From: Sphingobacterium sp. UBA7855 | GTDB taxonomy: Bacteria; Bacteroidota; Bacteroidia; Sphingobacteriales; Sphingobacteriaceae | Length of the DNA: 23,879 nt | Direction: 5' to 3' | Assembly (NCBI GenBank): GCA_002500745.1 | Contig: DLST01000004.1 | Span: 1 to 23,879, forward strand | Shown here: piece by piece, positions 1-7,069 of the stretch | Layout: each line of letters begins with the position of its first letter | How positions within the stretch are numbered: position 1 is the first letter of the stretch | Translations under genes and position numbers: made by a program | The notes under the pieces: model-generated | What the model was told of the DNA's origin: nothing | Databases searched by the model: none | Seen by the model: the letters and a program-made list of their open reading frames with translations, nothing else

Positions 1-408
1 GTTTAATTTACACTCCCTTTTAATAAAACCTTTGGTTCGATTGTGCTTATTAATTCCTAGCTCACATTTCTTGCAGATTCTTACTTCTTTTCCAATATTG
101 GTCTTTTTGAAAAACCAAATTTGGTCATATATAATATTGCAATTATCACACTTGCATCTTTCAAGTAGTAGTTTCCCCAAATACTTCTTATCAAATTTGA
201 ATCTATATTTTTGGTGTACTTTTAGGTTATTAGAACCTTTTGTCTTATTCAGTTTCTTATGTGCCTTAGCTCCTTTATTGAAGGTGAATAATGATTGAAA
301 ATACTTATGACGCTCTTTATAGCTAATGTCCGAATGTTCGGAGTTCAAATGTTGTTTCAGATCTTCCTTATTTGTAAAGTTGAAACTACAATAATTGCAT
401 TTATCCAT
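1..408 (-). CDS. C2H2 zinc-finger protein with second CxxC...CxxC site (3' end outside window)
   Basis: The frame opens with ATG at 408 and stays open to the window edge: at least 136 codons with no stop. Residues 4-25 form a classical C2H2 finger: C4-x2-C7-x12-H20-x4-H25, with F11 and L17 at the usual hydrophobic core positions. A lysine-rich linker follows (about 26-84). A second zinc-site-like pattern is C87-x2-C90-x21-C112-x2-C115, resembling a zinc ribbon or treble clef. C85 and C133 are extra cysteines. Family knowledge says such sites bind zinc and often nucleic acid; a DNA/RNA-binding role is inference. No enzyme motif is visible in the part present, but an HNH-type domain could lie beyond the edge. 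A minus-strand gene ends 31 bases upstream, so the two may be co-transcribed. There is no clear Shine-Dalgarno. The opposite strand also has an open frame (32-298), which reads as an antisense shadow. Confidence 0.6.
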   Translation of the reverse strand, partial: MDKCNYCSFNFTNKEDLKQHLNSEHSDISYKERHKYFQSLFTFNKGAKAHKKLNKTKGSNNLKVHQKYRFKFDKKYLGKLLLERCKCDNCNIIYDQIWFFKKTNIGKEVRICKKCELGINKHNRTKGFIKRECKLN

Positions 409-439
409 AATTATGATCTTTGACAATGAAAGTAATCAA

Positions 440-637
440 TTATTTATATAAAAAAATGTCATGTGGGTTAGTATCAAATTTCACAGCAGTAATATGATGA
501 ATCTTTATATCTTGTATATCTATGGATAAGATAAAGTCTCGATGATCTTTATTTTTTGCGATAATTATATCCTTGTCCAACAGATCATCATAAAATTTCC
601 GTTCAATAATTTTCTTTTTTCTACTTTTCTTCACCAC
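440..637 (-). CDS. Small basic hypothetical protein, probably 5'-truncated
   Basis: I do not recognise the family. From a GTG at 637 it codes 65 residues. It starts with a strongly basic segment (KKSRKKK) followed by an acidic/isoleucine-rich body. The same frame remains open upstream to 760, with protein-like content including a tryptophan-rich acidic stretch (DEGWEWEYR), but no ATG, GTG or TTG occurs before the upstream stop at 761-763. That pattern suggests the original start was lost, leaving a C-terminal fragment of about 106 codons, or that GTG 637 is used. It lies 31 bases upstream of the zinc-finger gene on the same strand, so the two may have formed one unit. It could be non-functional. 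Confidence 0.35.
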   Translation of the reverse strand: MVKKSRKKKIIERKFYDDLLDKDIIIAKNKDHRDFILSIDIQDIKIHHITAVKFDTNPHDIFLYK

Positions 638-1067
638 ACGATACTCCCACTCCCATCCCTCATCTGTATAGGAGCCTAAATCTACATCTAATTTCCATGA
701 ATAGGGTTTTACTTCTTTTTTTCCAAAAGTCCAGTGGTGAAAAAGCCAACTTAAGAATACTTATTTCTATTCTTTTATCAGGTTTGCATTTTTACACATT
801 GCAATCCAAAAGTGAAAACAGCATATTTTATAAGCTAGATTTCAACAATAACGAAGGTATTGTTGAGGTTGAAAGGTCAATCTGGAAAATCCTAAACTGG
901 AGTTTTCATTAGATTACCGTGCCTAGATTGATTTTCGTTCCTAATCTTTAATTCGTCGAGGAAATTGGAACTTTGGTATGGGGCAGTGTGGCATTCGTCG
1001 AGAAAACTTGGTAAAGTATATAATAAGATCTATACTTACTGCAAGAACTGAACCTTTACATTTCAAA
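638..1067. other. Gene-poor stretch in the accessory region
   Basis: No convincing intact gene lies here. Positions 638-760 continue the open minus frame of the neighbouring small gene. A plus-strand open frame (697-912, 71 codons) overlaps it antisense and shows no recognisable domain. Two direct repeats sharing ATTCGTCGAG lie at 951-968 and 993-1011, just before the lipoprotein remnant. The DNA looks like recombination debris between two formerly intact genes; this is inference from the broken frames. Confidence 0.4.
951..1011. repeat. Imperfect direct repeat, two copies 42 bp apart
   Basis: ATTCGTCGAG occurs at 951-960 and again at 993-1002. The similarity extends into GAAATTGG in the first copy and AAAACTTGG in the second. 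The repeat sits upstream of the broken lipoprotein gene. It could be a regulator-binding repeat or a recombination scar; nothing in the sequence decides between them. Confidence 0.4.
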
Positions 1068-1691
1068 ATGAAAAAAATTAAAACCTTAACATTTCTTTTT
1101 GCGGCAGTAGCTTTATACTTCTTTAATTCTTGTTCCCAGTCCAGGGAGGATAAATATATCGGTTATTGGATTGAAGATGAGAAAGAGCATTCAGAAGTGC
1201 TTGAAATAAAGAAGAAGGGCGATAAACTGTATCTAAATAGTAAGGATATAGAAGTACCTGCAACATACAATAAAGAGGATAATACTCTGAGCGCCCAACT
1301 AACAAACGGTCTTGCCTCTGTAACCATTTTGATGAACCTGATGGAAGACGCTGATAAAATGAAAATGAGCATTGGGAGTAAGGGAACGAATTTTTCAAGG
1401 GTTTCAAAAGAAAAAGCAGTGTAATATAAGAAAGCGTATGAAGCTTATTACGACCCCAAATTTTTTGTCGGTGAATGGAAAAGCGATGTAGAAAAGGAAG
1501 CCTCCTTAAAAATTATCAAAGAAGAGAATTCATACTATTATGTTAGTGACTTTCTGGGAAAAAAGAAATTGTCTTACGATAGCAAGAAACATCTTCTGAC
1601 TGGAAATATAGGGTTTTCGAGTATCACTTTTAGAAGAAGTGGTGATAAAGAGATTACCTATAGCAATCGGACATATAGAAAGTGGACTTGA
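1068..1691 (+). pseudogene. Two-repeat lipoprotein interrupted by an in-frame TAA
   Basis: The start is set at ATG 1068 because it opens a typical lipoprotein signal: MKK, a hydrophobic core, then a cysteine at residue 22 (FNSC). The first open part ends at TAA 1422-1424 after 118 residues. The same frame then stays open for a further 88 codons to TGA 1689-1691 and reads as protein. The two parts look like copies of one domain: YIGYW near 1155 and FVGEWKSD near 1464 each begin a beta-rich stretch of about 75 residues with similar spacing, ending in FSRV and YRKW. The intact protein was therefore probably a two-repeat outer-membrane lipoprotein of about 206 residues, perhaps lipocalin-like, disrupted by one nonsense change. 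The truncated single-repeat form could still be made. An upstream ATG (978) in frame gives a poor N-terminus and is rejected. Confidence 0.6.
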
Positions 1692-3045
1692 ATTTTTAAT
1701 GGGCAATTCTGAAAACATTAAAAGACAGAATGACATAAATGCAGGAATCTATACCGCTAAAGCAGTTTAAGGACTTTGGATCCAAGGCGGGCGTGCTCCA
1801 TTTGGTTATAAAAAGGAAGGTAAGAATGAGGACCGTCGTCTAGTAGTTAATGAAAGTGAAGCGATTGTCGTTAGATATATTTATGATGCTTTTATATCAG
1901 GAGTTGCATTATACAAAATTAAGGAAAAGGCTATAGAAATGGGTTTAAAACGTACGGCAACTACAGCCGTGGAACGAATTCTAACAAATCCTTTGTATTA
2001 TGGATTCCAACATGTCAAAGCGTGGAAACATAATCCAGGTTGTTTATACCCACTAAAAAATCATGAACCTATTGTTGATCCAACGACTTGGAAGTTAGTA
2101 AATGAAAAAATAAAAAGAGGTAGTAAAGAACGGAAAATTTATGACGACAAGATTCCACTTCGTGGAGTTTTACGCTGCCACTGCGGAAAACTATTAACGG
2201 GTGCTGCTAGTAGAGGGAAAATGGGAAAATATTATTATTACTATAAATGTAGTATTGCTAGTGCCCATAATAATATAAATTCTGAAAAAGCTCACAAACA
2301 ATTATCTGGTGCTTTAGAATTAATGAGTCTTCCTGAAAAATTAATATCCAGTATAAAGCAGAAGAGTGAGGTTGAGATGGAGATAACTTTAAAAGAACAT
2401 AAGACATTATTAAAGCAGCACCAAATCGAATACGAGCAAGCAGGCGAAAAGCTTATGTCAATCGAAGAAAAATGGATTACAAATCGGATTCAACATGATA
2501 CATATGAAAGATGGCATAATGAGTTGACTACTAAAAAAGAATCTCTTAAAGAACAAATTGAAAAGCTAAGACATAATGGAGATAGGACATTTTCATTGTT
2601 ACGAGATCAATTATTTTATCTTTCAGACCTAAATTACGTCTATACAGAAGCTACCACAATAGAAAAGCAAGAACTCATTAAAATGGTGTTCGACGATTAT
2701 TTATACTATGAAAATGGTATCTATCGAACTCCGTATATTATGGAGCTATTTATTCATAATGTATTGAAAATGAGAGAAATGGGTTGTTTAGATTATAAAA
2801 AAAACGGGATAATTTTTCAATTATCCCGTCAAGTGGAGCTGGAGAGATTCGAACTCTCGTCCAGTCATGGTACTGTATACGCTTTCTACATGTTTAGCTT
2901 CTCTTTAATTGTCGGGCGAGGGAAGGTGAGTCGCTTACCTATACCGTACGCCGTAGTTGCTGTTTCTCACAAGTGCTTAGCAACATCACACTTGCCAGTT
3001 CTATTGTTCGATGCCCCGAATGTTAAACCAAAGAACAGGATCTAA
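1681..3045 (+). pseudogene. Serine recombinase remnant (recombinase domain, zinc ribbon, coiled coil; catalytic domain missing)
   Basis: The frame reads GNSENIKRQ near 1702, then GGRAPFGYKKEG after 1783, typical of the region following the resolvase catalytic domain in large serine recombinases. A recombinase DNA-binding domain follows (about 1800-2140), then a zinc-ribbon segment with RCHCGKLLTG (C at 2176 and 2182) and a further YYKC. A coiled coil spans about 2330-2570, ending in the GIYRTPY segment near 2720. The N-terminal catalytic domain with its serine is absent: upstream DNA is the lipoprotein remnant. An in-frame TAA at 1768-1770 also splits it; ATG 1939 opens the longest remaining piece (368 codons). 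Recombinase-like sequence ends near 2800. The frame then runs through the ssrA terminator and antisense to ssrA to a stop at 3045, so roughly the last 80 codons are not recombinase. It cannot be an active integrase. Confidence 0.75.
2797..2828 (-). terminator. Intrinsic terminator of ssrA
   Basis: On the minus strand a perfect 10-bp stem (CGGGATAATT at 2805-2814 with AATTATCCCG at 2819-2828) and a 4-base loop are followed by a run of eight T. It starts 5 bases after the tmRNA 3' end. It has no T-run in the plus direction, so it would not stop transcription from the recombinase side. Confidence 0.85.
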
Positions 3046-3198
3046 CGGGACAAATAGCTATGTTAAGTCTAACTTAAGCAGCTAAGGCGTAGTTTTCTTC
3101 GCCAGTTATAATTCTGAAAGTTCAGATTAAAGTGCTCTACTAACAACGCACTACATGCTTACATAACCGTCTCCATCCTGTCAATTCCGGTCAACCCC
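2834..3198 (-). ncRNA. ssrA: Transfer-messenger RNA (tmRNA)
   Basis: The 5' end GGGGTTG at 3198 pairs with CAGCTCC before the discriminator A at 2834, giving an acceptor stem with the G3-U70 wobble that alanyl-tRNA synthetase recognises. The 3' part shows the T-arm (GAGAGTTCGAATCTCTC) and the CCA end is not encoded. The tag frame lies at 3103-3074: GGC GAA GAA AAC TAC GCC TTA GCT GCT TAA, giving GEENYALAA, in keeping with the GExNYALAA tags of Bacteroidota. tmRNA, with SmpB, rescues ribosomes stalled on messages lacking a stop and tags their products for proteolysis. The length of 365 nt is normal for one-piece tmRNA. A Bacteroidota-type promoter and an intrinsic terminator flank it. The 3' end adjoins a recombinase remnant, consistent with ssrA as an island border. 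Confidence 0.95.
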
Positions 3199-3210
3199 AA
3201 TTATGTCTTA

Positions 3211-3242
3211 CAAAGGTACTATTTTTTTGCTTAATCGGCAAG
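3211..3242 (-). promoter_or_regulatory. Bacteroidota-type promoter of ssrA
   Basis: On the minus strand, CTTG (3242-3239) precedes TACCTTTG (3218-3211) by 20 bases, matching the -33 TTTG / -7 TAnnTTTG arrangement of the primary sigma factor in this phylum. The mature tmRNA 5' end is 12 bases further on, which fits a short leader removed by RNase P. Confidence 0.6.
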
Positions 3243-3405
3243 ATATGCGCGATTCTTGTTTAATACCTTGGTTCTGAATGGAAAACAATTGATACGTTAA
3301 TAAAATTGCTTAAGAATCGAACCTTGTTTGATTGGCAGAGTGATCGCTTATTTTTTGCAGGGACTTTGATAGGCAAGGAAGTTCTGGATTGACTTATGTT
3401 TTCAA

Positions 3406-3438
3406 TTAAAAAGCTGAATATTATATCCAGCTTTTTAA
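3406..3438. terminator. Terminator after the M3 peptidase gene
   Basis: TTAAAAAGCTG (3406-3416) and CAGCTTTTTAA (3428-3438) form a perfect 11-bp stem with an A/T-rich flank, so it has terminator form in both directions. It lies 17 bases beyond the M3 peptidase stop. The rest of the 3243-3455 gap shows no gene. Confidence 0.7.
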
Positions 3439-3455
3439 TGATTTTATCAATCCAA

Positions 3456-5486
3456 TTATTTGATCAACCCAGCTCTTTTCAATAAAGGTTCTACCGAAGG
3501 TTCTTGTCCGCGGAACCGTTTGTAAAGAACCATTGGATGTTCTGTGCCGCCTCTTGAAAGTATATTATCCTTAAATTTGGTTGCGATTTCCTTATTGAAA
3601 ATACCGTTTTGTTTAAAGTAGTCAAATGCATCTGCATCCAGTACTTCCGCCCATTTATAGCTGTAATAGCCCGAAGAATAACCACCATTGAAAATATGGG
3701 AGAATGCTGTACTCATGGCATTTTCCTTGACATCGGGATAGAGTTTTGTTGAGGCAAACTGTTCGTCTTCGAATGCTTTCAGATCCGAGATAGAAGTTGG
3801 ATCCTGTCCATGCCAGCCCATATCCAATAGCCCAAAGCTCAGTTGGCGCATAGTCGCCATCCCCTCAAGAAAGGAAGCGCTTTCGCGGATCTTTTCGACT
3901 AGTTCCATCGGGATCACTTCGCCAGTTTCATAGTGTTTGGCAAATAGCTCAAGGGCTTCTTTTTCATAGCACCAGTTTTCCATCACCTGACTTGGTAACT
4001 CGACAAAATCCCAATACACAGATGTTCCAGATAGTGTAGGGTAAGTGCTGTCAGCGAGCATACCATGTAGGGCGTGTCCAAATTCGTGAAATAATGTTGT
4101 CACTTCCTGAAAGGTCAACAACGAAGGTTTTGAAGCTGTAGGACGCGTAAAATTGCAAACAATAGAGACATGCGGACGCTCTTGCCTGCCATTTTGAATG
4201 TATTGTGGTTTGAACGATGTCATCCAGGCACCATTTCGCTTGCCTTTACGCGGGAAGAAGTCGGCATAGAAAATAGCGACTAATTCTCCATTGTCTTTAC
4301 TGACCTCAAATGTTTGGACCTCTTCGTGGTAGGTGTCAATGGTGTCAACTTCTTTGAAGTTGATGCCAAACAAACGATGAGCCACTTCAAATGCACCATG
4401 CAAAACATTTTCGAGTTTGAAATAAGGTTTGAGCTTTTCATCGTCCAAATTAAAGCGTTCTTGTTTCAACTTTTCGGCATAATAAGCACCATCCCATTTT
4501 TCCAATTGGTCTATGCCATCCAAGTTTTTTGCAAATTGGGATAATTCTGCAAACTCTTTCACTGCTGCTGGTTTCGCTTTTCCAAGTAGGTCGTTTAGGA
4601 ATTCGGTGACTTTGCTTGGATTTTGTGCCATACGTTCGGCAAGGACAAAGTCTGCATGGGTGGCGTAGCCTAATAATTTAGCTCGTTCGAAGCGAAGTTT
4701 TACAATTTTAAGGACATTTTCCACGTTGTTGTGCTCGTTGTCCTGAAAAGCTTTGCGGCCTGCGGCGAGGGTAATTTCTTTGCGAAGTTCTCGATTGTCG
4801 GCATAAGTGACAAAAGGAAGATAGCTCGGGAAATCCAGGGTAAAAAGCCAGCCTTCTTTTTCGTTGGCTTTAGCCAAAGCATGGGCAGCTTCTACAGCAC
4901 CCTCTGGAAGTCCAGCAAGATCTTTTTCGTCTGTTACCAACAGCTGATAGGCATTGGTTTCGGCCAGGACATTCTCCCCGAATTTCAATTTTAAAAGTGA
5001 TAGCTCGGCATCTATTTCGCGGAGTTTTTCTTTCTGTTCATCATTTAAAAGTGCGCCGTTGCGTACAAAATCCTTATAGGATTTTTCTAATAAGGTGGTT
5101 TGCTCTGCCGTCAATGTCAGTTGGTCCTTCTGATCGTATACAGCCTTAACCCTTTTGAAAAGATCAAAATTTAAGGTGATATCATTGCCTAAAGCAGATA
5201 GTTTTGGGGCAACATCCTGTGCGATCTTTTCGAGATCAGCATTGGTTTCAGCGGAATGGAGATTGAAAAAGATATTGGACAAACGATCTAGTGTCTGTCC
5301 AGAGTAGGACATAGCAGCGATTGTATTGTCGAAAGTTGCCGTTTCGGGATTGTTGACGATAGCATCGACTTCATCTTTTGTCTTCTGAATAGCTTCATCA
5401 AATGCGGGAATGTAATCTTCAATCTTTATCTGTGAAAACGGAGCTGTATCGTGCTGCGTTTTAAATTTCTCTGTTAAAATACTCAT
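3456..5486 (-). CDS. M3 family metallopeptidase (oligopeptidase A / dipeptidyl carboxypeptidase type)
   Basis: This 676-residue protein has the M3 zinc site: HEFGH at residues 467-471 and the third ligand E496 in WDFVELPSQ. Length and motif spacing match the prolyl-oligopeptidase-A/Dcp branch of the thimet oligopeptidase family. These enzymes cut short peptides inside a closed cleft; Dcp removes C-terminal dipeptides, while oligopeptidase A degrades signal peptides and small peptides. No signal peptide is visible (MSILTEKFKTQHD), so a cytoplasmic location in peptide recycling is likely. The N-terminal two thirds are helical, as expected. The gene stands alone, with its own downstream terminator and 172 bases separating it from the upstream aminotransferase terminator. 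Telling Dcp from oligopeptidase A is not possible by eye. Confidence 0.93.
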   Translation of the reverse strand: MSILTEKFKTQHDTAPFSQIKIEDYIPAFDEAIQKTKDEVDAIVNNPETATFDNTIAAMSYSGQTLDRLSNIFFNLHSAETNADLEKIAQDVAPKLSALGNDITLNFDLFKRVKAVYDQKDQLTLTAEQTTLLEKSYKDFVRNGALLNDEQKEKLREIDAELSLLKLKFGENVLAETNAYQLLVTDEKDLAGLPEGAVEAAHALAKANEKEGWLFTLDFPSYLPFVTYADNRELRKEITLAAGRKAFQDNEHNNVENVLKIVKLRFERAKLLGYATHADFVLAERMAQNPSKVTEFLNDLLGKAKPAAVKEFAELSQFAKNLDGIDQLEKWDGAYYAEKLKQERFNLDDEKLKPYFKLENVLHGAFEVAHRLFGINFKEVDTIDTYHEEVQTFEVSKDNGELVAIFYADFFPRKGKRNGAWMTSFKPQYIQNGRQERPHVSIVCNFTRPTASKPSLLTFQEVTTLFHEFGHALHGMLADSTYPTLSGTSVYWDFVELPSQVMENWCYEKEALELFAKHYETGEVIPMELVEKIRESASFLEGMATMRQLSFGLLDMGWHGQDPTSISDLKAFEDEQFASTKLYPDVKENAMSTAFSHIFNGGYSSGYYSYKWAEVLDADAFDYFKQNGIFNKEIATKFKDNILSRGGTEHPMVLYKRFRGQEPSVEPLLKRAGLIK

Positions 5487-5613
5487 AGGAGTAAATGTAA
5501 TAAATATTTATTTCAAGCGATAACATCTGCTTAAATTATGGGGCTGAGATGATATTTGACCGAATAGGCGTTTAGGCTACGCCGAAAATTTAGGAGGAAA
5601 ATTAGAACTGCAT

Positions 5614-5642
5614 AAAAAAAGAGCTCAGAGGAGCTCTTTTTT
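5614..5642 (-). terminator. Terminator after the aminotransferase gene
   Basis: GAGCTC (5621-5626) and GAGCTC (5631-5636) form a stem extended by the A-run before and T-run after, with an AGAG loop. It reads as an intrinsic terminator in both directions and lies 16 bases beyond the aminotransferase stop. Confidence 0.8.
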
Positions 5643-5658
5643 ATATTTGGATAAGAGA

Positions 5659-6864
5659 TTAGGCCAGTTTTCCTAATGCTTCTTTGATTCTTTTTAAAGC
5701 TTCGATCAAACTTTCGTCTGAGGCTGCATAAGACAAGCGGATGTAATTGTCGTTACCGAATGAATCTCCACCTACTGTAGCTACGTGACCAACATTCAAT
5801 AAGTACAATGCCAAATCAGATGAGTTTTTAATGCCATTACCATCTTGGTCTTTTTTACCAAAGAACGAAGAGATTTCTGGGAAGAAATAGAATGCACCTT
5901 CCGGAAGATTTGTTCTTACGCCAGGGATTTCAGTCAATAGATCGTATACCAATTGGCGACGACGAGCGAAAGCTTCTTTCATTTTGTTGACAGATTCTAA
6001 TCCTTGTTCATAAGCAACGATACCCGCACGTTGAGAAATTGAACAGGTACCTGAGGTTGTCTGTCCTTGTAACTTATCATTTGCGGCGGCAATGGTTTTG
6101 TTAGCAGCGATATAACCTAAACGCCATCCCGTCATTGCAAATGCTTTTGAAAAACCATTGATGATGATCACTCTATCTTTAATGCTTTCAAATTGTGCGA
6201 TGGATTCGTGTTTGTCTACAAAGTTGATGTGTTCGTATATTTCATCCGATAAGATAAATACCTGTGGATGTTTTTCGAAAACTTCGGCTAATGCAGCCAA
6301 CTCATCTTTGCTATAAACTGTTCCGGTAGGGTTGTTTGGCGAAGAGAACATGAACAATTTGGTTCTTGGTGTAATTGCCGCTTCCAATTGCGCTGGTGTA
6401 ATCTTAAAGTTATTGTCGATTTCTGTATTGATAAATACCGATTTTCCTTCTGCTAAAACGACCATTTCGGAGTATGATACCCAATAAGGTGTTGGGATAA
6501 TTACCTCATCACCAGGGTTGATCAAAGTCAAAATCACATTAGACAGGCTTTGTTTTGCACCTGTAGAAACAACAATTTGAGAAATATCATAATCTAAATT
6601 GTTTTCTGTCTTCAACTTGTTTACAATTGCCTGGCGCAATTCAGGGTATCCCGGTACAGGCGAATAACGCGTCCAGTTTTCATCTAGGGCTTTCTTCGCT
6701 GCATCTTTTACGTGCTCAGGCGTGTTGAAATCAGGTTCACCTACGCTAAGGCTAATTACATTAACGCCTTTTGCTGCTAATTCGCGGCCCAACTTGGTCA
6801 TTTTAAGTGTAGCCGATTCGGACAAATTATTTATCCTGTCTGATAAGTATGATGATGTGCTCAT
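5659..6864 (-). CDS. Class I PLP-dependent aminotransferase (aspartate aminotransferase type)
   Basis: This 401-residue fold-type I aminotransferase has all key elements. SVGEPDFNTP (40-49) lies near the substrate-binding start. N178 in SSPNNPTGT, D207 and Y210 in LSDEIYEH bind the PLP ring, and the PLP-binding lysine is K240 in NGFSKAFAMTGWRLGY. R376 in DNYIRLSYA should grip the substrate alpha-carboxylate. The pattern fits the aspartate aminotransferase I-gamma group (AspC/AspB), which moves the amino group of aspartate to 2-oxoglutarate; exact specificity, for example prephenate use, cannot be read here. The start is supported by the conserved LSDRINNLSESATL segment beginning at residue 8. 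A TATCTTTG box lies only 7 bases upstream of the ATG, implying a nearly leaderless message. A terminator follows. Confidence 0.92.
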   Translation of the reverse strand: MSTSSYLSDRINNLSESATLKMTKLGRELAAKGVNVISLSVGEPDFNTPEHVKDAAKKALDENWTRYSPVPGYPELRQAIVNKLKTENNLDYDISQIVVSTGAKQSLSNVILTLINPGDEVIIPTPYWVSYSEMVVLAEGKSVFINTEIDNNFKITPAQLEAAITPRTKLFMFSSPNNPTGTVYSKDELAALAEVFEKHPQVFILSDEIYEHINFVDKHESIAQFESIKDRVIIINGFSKAFAMTGWRLGYIAANKTIAAANDKLQGQTTSGTCSISQRAGIVAYEQGLESVNKMKEAFARRRQLVYDLLTEIPGVRTNLPEGAFYFFPEISSFFGKKDQDGNGIKNSSDLALYLLNVGHVATVGGDSFGNDNYIRLSYAASDESLIEALKRIKEALGKLA

Positions 6865-6871
6865 GGTAAGA

Positions 6872-6879
6872 CAAAGATA
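6872..6879 (-). promoter_or_regulatory. -7 box (TATCTTTG) of the aminotransferase gene
   Basis: TATCTTTG on the minus strand matches TAnnTTTG exactly and ends 7 bases before the ATG. No clear -33 TTTG is found at the usual 19-20 base spacing, so support rests on the -7 element and position. Confidence 0.4.
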
Positions 6880-6925
6880 TTACATACGTTGCAAATAATC
6901 CTCTTTATTTTTGATAATTTATAAA

Positions 6926-6967
6926 GAAAAATAGCCCTTTTATTGGGCTTTTTTAATAAAAAGGGCT
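6926..6967. terminator. Overlapping alternative hairpins between divergent genes
   Basis: AGCCC (6933-6937) pairs with GGGCT (6945-6949), followed by a T-run to 6954: a plus-strand terminator form. The same AGCCCTTTTATT (6933-6944) can instead pair with AATAAAAAGGGCT (6955-6967). The first hairpin also reads as a terminator on the minus strand (GGGCTATTTTT). It lies between two divergent genes, where neither neighbour needs a terminator. Confidence 0.5.
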
Positions 6968-7051
6968 GTCGGAGCGATTTAGCGCAGTTATTTACTTGTT
7001 TCTTGACTTCACATGTTTAAAACTAATCGATATGATCTGTCTTTATATCTT

Positions 7052-7059
7052 TACCTTTG
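7052..7059 (+). promoter_or_regulatory. -7 box (TACCTTTG) of the CDF transporter gene
   Basis: TACCTTTG is an exact TAnnTTTG match, 74 bases before the start codon. It would give a leader of about 70 nt that contains the 9-bp hairpin at 7070-7106. A -33 element is not obvious. Confidence 0.45.
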
Positions 7060-7069
7060 TTCTCACAAA

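Noticed and set aside
32..298. Plus-strand open frame of 88 codons
   Set aside because: It is antisense to the minus-strand C2H2 frame, which has two well-formed zinc-site patterns. The plus product has no recognisable domain.
697..912. Plus-strand open frame of 71 codons
   Set aside because: It overlaps the protein-like minus frame of the small basic gene and shows no domain, signal peptide or promoter. I treat it as probable debris.
978..1067. Upstream ATG extending the lipoprotein by 30 residues
   Set aside because: The extension would bury the lipoprotein signal inside the protein; ATG 1068 gives a normal MKK signal.
1422..1770. Recoding of TAA as an amino acid
   Set aside because: Other genes in the window use TAA as a normal stop, and no recoding signal or structure is visible after these two. 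Simple decay is more likely, although the shared context is noted.
1..2834. Second copy of the ssrA 3' end as an att site
   Set aside because: I looked for the T-arm/acceptor sequence in the accessory stretch and did not see it; any partner site would lie outside the window.
2836..3045. C-terminal part of the recombinase frame as real protein
   Set aside because: This DNA is the antisense of tmRNA, including its T-arm and acceptor stem.
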